A DNA stretch of 64,000 bases from Marinobacter aromaticivorans. GTDB taxonomy: Bacteria > Pseudomonadota > Gammaproteobacteria > Pseudomonadales > Oleiphilaceae. Position 1 is the first letter of the stretch. Every line of letters starts with the position of its first letter. Positions 61,505 through 64,000 of the stretch are shown here, in pieces. The translations under genes were made by a program, and so were the position numbers. Location of the stretch: assembly GCF_002806975.1 (NCBI RefSeq), contig NZ_NIHD01000003.1, positions 124,001-188,000 of the forward strand. Direction: 5' to 3'. The notes under the pieces are model-generated. The model searched no databases, was not told the origin of the DNA, and saw nothing but the letters and a program-made list of their open reading frames with translations.

Positions 61505-62678
61505 GGGGCTCAGGCAGTTACCCCAGGACCCGATTCTGCAACTCATGCAGATGTATCGGGACGATAACCGCCCCGGTAAAGTTGACCTGGGCATTGGTGT
61601 TTACAAGGATGATGCGGGCAATACACCCATTATGGCCTCGGTTCATGAGGCCGAACGGCGGCTTCTTGAGGGTGAAACCACCAAAAGCTATGTAGGCCCT
61701 GCCGGGTCTGCGGGTTTCAATGAGGTCATGGCGCGGCTGGTCCTGGGTGATGACAGCAGCCTGATTCGTGATGGCCGGGCCTCGGTTATCCAGACACCGG
61801 GTGGTTGCGGTGCCCTGCGCATGGCAGCGGAGTTTTTCCGTCTGTGCCAGCCGGATACCACGGTTTGGGTAAGCACACCCACCTGGGCAAATCATCTGCC
61901 GTTATTGGGTGGTGCAGGTCTGCGCATTCGTGAGTATGCCTACCTTGATCGTGAGACATTAACGGTTGATTTCCCGGCCATGCTCGAGTCCCTCGAGTCT
62001 GCCAAGGCGGGCGATGTTGTGCTGCTCCATGGTTGTTGCCACAACCCTTCCGGCGCCGATCTGAGTGCTGACCAATGGCAGGCGGTTACGCAATTGATCC
62101 AGCGTAAAGGCCTGCTGCCTTTTGTGGATATGGCCTATCAGGGGTTGGGTCAGGGGCTGGATCAGGATGCCGCCGGCTTGCGCTATCTGGCAGGCCAGGT
62201 ACCGGAAATGGTGGTTGCTGCGTCCTGTTCCAAGAACTTTGGCCTCTACCGGGAGCGAACGGGCGCGCTGATGCTGATCTCGGCAACCCCTGCCATCAAT
62301 ACAGCTGCAACCAGCCAGCTGCTGAGTGTGGTGCGTTCTCACTACTCCATGCCCCCGGCCCACGGTGCCGCCATTGTCGAAACCATTCTCGGTGATGACC
62401 AGTTGCGTGCAGGATGGCAAAGCGAGCTTGGCGGCATGTGTGAACGCATTCTGGGCCTGCGCCATGCTTTTGCAGGCGCCCTGGCTCCCGCAGGCGATTT
62501 TGGCTTTATTGCCCGGCAAAGAGGCATGTTCTCGTTTCTGGGAATAACACCGGAGCAGGTTCGCCAGCTGCGGGAAGAGCATGGCATCTACATGCTGGAA
62601 AGCAGCCGGGTGAACGTCGCAGGCCTGAATGACCGGGTATTGCCCGGCGTTGCCAGCGCGATACGCAGCGTTATGTAG
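61497..62678 (+). CDS. Aromatic amino acid aminotransferase (TyrB/AspC family)
   Basis: A 393-residue PLP enzyme of class I. The signatures are DLGIGVYKDDAGNTPIM, SYVGPAGSAGFNEVMARL, LLHGCCHNPSGADLS (PLP-site Asn), VDMAYQGLGQGLDQDA and the PLP Lys in SCSKNFGLYRERTGAL. The C-terminus has GMFSFLGITPEQVRQLREEHGIYML and SRVNVAGLN with the substrate Arg. AAGGAGG lies before the ATG, inside the oxidoreductase gene. In context it would make the arylpyruvate substrates for the upstream oxidoreductase from Trp, Phe or Tyr. Confidence 0.94.
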   Translation: MFEGLRQLPQDPILQLMQMYRDDNRPGKVDLGIGVYKDDAGNTPIMASVHEAERRLLEGETTKSYVGPAGSAGFNEVMARLVLGDDSSLIRDGRASVIQTPGGCGALRMAAEFFRLCQPDTTVWVSTPTWANHLPLLGGAGLRIREYAYLDRETLTVDFPAMLESLESAKAGDVVLLHGCCHNPSGADLSADQWQAVTQLIQRKGLLPFVDMAYQGLGQGLDQDAAGLRYLAGQVPEMVVAASCSKNFGLYRERTGALMLISATPAINTAATSQLLSVVRSHYSMPPAHGAAIVETILGDDQLRAGWQSELGGMCERILGLRHAFAGALAPAGDFGFIARQRGMFSFLGITPEQVRQLREEHGIYMLESSRVNVAGLNDRVLPGVASAIRSVM

Positions 62679-62711
62679 CGACCCGTTTCCCTGTAAAAAG
62701 CATTCAATCAG

Positions 62712-62730
62712 AGCCTCTTCCATAGAGGCT
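62712..62730 (+). terminator. Weak hairpin between the aminotransferase and the SNF transporter genes
   Basis: AGCCTCT and AGAGGCT (7-bp stem, loop TCCAT), followed by TTCCATT. It lies 34 bases after the aminotransferase stop. The short T run makes it a partial terminator or an attenuator at most. Confidence 0.4.
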
Positions 62731-62774
62731 TTCCATTATGACGATCCGACAAAAACAACTATTCGGAGAACACG

Positions 62775-64000
62775 ATGAGTGAGATGGTTTATCCCCACCA
62801 GCAGGCCAGTAATCTCTGGACCTCGAGAATGGCGTTTATTCTGGCGGCAGCCGGTTCTGCCGTCGGGCTCGGTAATATCTGGAAATTTCCCTATATCACC
62901 GGCGAAAACGGCGGTGGTGCGTTTGTACTGGTTTATCTTGCCTGCATATTCCTGATAGGGGTGCCGGTTCTGATCGCAGAAATCATGATTGGCCGCCGGG
63001 GTGGGCAGAGCCCTGTGGCAAGCATGCGCACGCTAACCCAAACCGAAGGCACCGCAAGGGGCTGGCGTATTATCGGCTGGAACGGTGTTGTGGCTTCGTT
63101 TCTGGTGCTCTCTTTTTATGCCGTTATCGGTGGCTGGGCGCTGGTGTACATCGGCAAGGCCGCCGTAGGTATGTTTGCAGGTGCAGACGCAGAAGCCATT
63201 GGCGGGCAATTCAATAACCTGTTGGCAAATCCCTGGGAATTGCTGCTCTGGCACACCGCCTTCATGGCCATTGTTGTGTTCATTGTGGGCAAGGGTATCC
63301 GGTCCGGCCTGGAAAAAGCCGTTAACATGCTGATGCCACTGTTATTCCTGCTGCTTATCGTGATGGTGTTCTACGCCATGAACAGTGGCAGCTTTGGCCG
63401 TGCGGTCAGTTTCATGTTTTCGCCAGACTTCAGCCGCCTGACCACAGAAGGAGTTTTAACCGCCCTTGGGCACGCTGCCTTTACCCTCAGTATCGGCATA
63501 GGTGTTCTGATGGCTTATGGTTCCTACCTGCCCAAAAACATCAACATTGCCCGAACGGCCATGACCATTGCAGTGCTGGATACCAGTGTGGCGTTGCTTG
63601 CCGGGCTGGCCATATTTCCACTGGTGTTTGCCAACGGGCTCGAAACCGGTGCCGGGCCGGGGTTGATCTTTGTTACCCTGCCATTGGCGTTTGGCCAAAT
63701 GGGAGGGGGCGTTCTGTTCGGGGCTATATTTTTTGCCTTGCTGCTGGTTGCCGCCATCACCTCTGCCATTTCCATGCTGGAGCCGGTTGTGGAGTGGCTT
63801 GAAGAGCACAAGGGCGCAAATCGAGTCAAAAGCGCCGTTGCCGGCGGCTTTGCAGCCTGGTTTATTGGCATAGGTACGGTGCTGTCGTTCAACCGGTGGA
63901 GTGATATACACCCACTGGGTTTTATCAGCATGTTTGAAGACAAGACCGTGTTCGATTTGCTCGATTTTCTTGTATCCAACCTGATGATGCCCCTGGGTGG
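62775..64000 (+). CDS. SNF-family sodium:neurotransmitter symporter, partial (C-terminus beyond window)
   Basis: A sodium-coupled amino acid transporter of the LeuT/NSS family; 408 residues are present, with nine or ten hydrophobic helices. The helix 1 signature is AAAGSAVGLGNIWKFPYITG and GENGGGAFVLVYL follows; the sodium-site residues of LeuT helix 1 (Gly-Ser-Ala-Val-Gly-Leu-Gly-Asn) are conserved. TLSIGIGVLMAYGSYLPK is helix 6-7. ATG at 62775 has CGGAGA upstream. Bacterial members include the tryptophan transporter TnaT, and the adjacent aromatic aminotransferase and indolepyruvate oxidoreductase suggest an aromatic amino acid as substrate. Its C-terminus lies beyond position 64000. Confidence 0.92.
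   Translation, partial: MSEMVYPHQQASNLWTSRMAFILAAAGSAVGLGNIWKFPYITGENGGGAFVLVYLACIFLIGVPVLIAEIMIGRRGGQSPVASMRTLTQTEGTARGWRIIGWNGVVASFLVLSFYAVIGGWALVYIGKAAVGMFAGADAEAIGGQFNNLLANPWELLLWHTAFMAIVVFIVGKGIRSGLEKAVNMLMPLLFLLLIVMVFYAMNSGSFGRAVSFMFSPDFSRLTTEGVLTALGHAAFTLSIGIGVLMAYGSYLPKNINIARTAMTIAVLDTSVALLAGLAIFPLVFANGLETGAGPGLIFVTLPLAFGQMGGGVLFGAIFFALLLVAAITSAISMLEPVVEWLEEHKGANRVKSAVAGGFAAWFIGIGTVLSFNRWSDIHPLGFISMFEDKTVFDLLDFLVSNLMMPLG

Overview
The window reads as chromosome from a marine, hydrocarbon-degrading gammaproteobacterium close to Marinobacter. This is an inference. The left third follows a gene order that, from memory, resembles the Pseudomonas psrA-mfd-gap-nqr-sthA neighbourhood. It carries a sodium-pumping NADH dehydrogenase, and an AlmA-like long-chain alkane monooxygenase appears downstream. 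I see no rRNA, tRNA, CRISPR array, insertion sequence or phage gene, and no obviously broken gene.

Layout, left to right. 1-4.8 kb: the start of riboflavin synthase, an unknown two-helix membrane protein, the fatty-acid-sensing regulator PsrA with two overlapping PsrA-type operators, a small L,D-transpeptidase, an MscS channel and a methylthioinosine phosphorylase. 4.8-10.7 kb: csiV and mfd on the minus strand, then a long-form GAPDH. 10.9-19.6 kb: the complete nqrABCDEF operon with its maturation genes apbE and nqrM, followed by the transhydrogenase sthA. 19.6-24.2 kb: a minus-strand run dusA, transaldolase, terB-like, DAHP synthase and glycerophosphodiesterase. 24.2-31 kb: a lipid and accessory block with an AlmA-like monooxygenase, an alpha/beta hydrolase, an acyl-CoA thioesterase, a 5'-nucleotidase, an unknown lipoprotein and Cfa. 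31.1-34.3 kb: a Crp/Fnr-type regulator, a free-standing heavy-metal-associated (HMA) protein and an unusual CPG-type metal P-type ATPase. 34.4-54.1 kb: acnA, a short 6-phosphogluconate dehydrogenase, all thirteen NDH-1 genes (nuoA-N, with C and D fused) and a hemerythrin-like protein lacking most iron ligands. 54.2-64 kb: a LysR regulator divergent from a DMT exporter, an MFS transporter, and an aromatic amino acid cluster made of an Lrp regulator, a fused indolepyruvate oxidoreductase, an aromatic aminotransferase and an SNF-type sodium symporter cut by the window end.

Functionally the window is dominated by NADH handling. GAPDH makes NADH, NQR and NDH-1 oxidise it (one exporting sodium, the other protons), and SthA balances NADH against NADPH. 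Transaldolase supplies erythrose 4-phosphate to the adjacent DAHP synthase. The right end appears to import aromatic amino acids, transaminate them and oxidatively decarboxylate the resulting arylpyruvates to aryl-acetyl-CoA.

I found no clearly new biological system. The items most worth a second look are the CPG-type ATPase cassette with its 22-bp dyads and internal hairpin, the metal-ligand-poor hemerythrin attached to the nuo operon, and the phased direct repeats between the Lrp gene and the indolepyruvate oxidoreductase gene.
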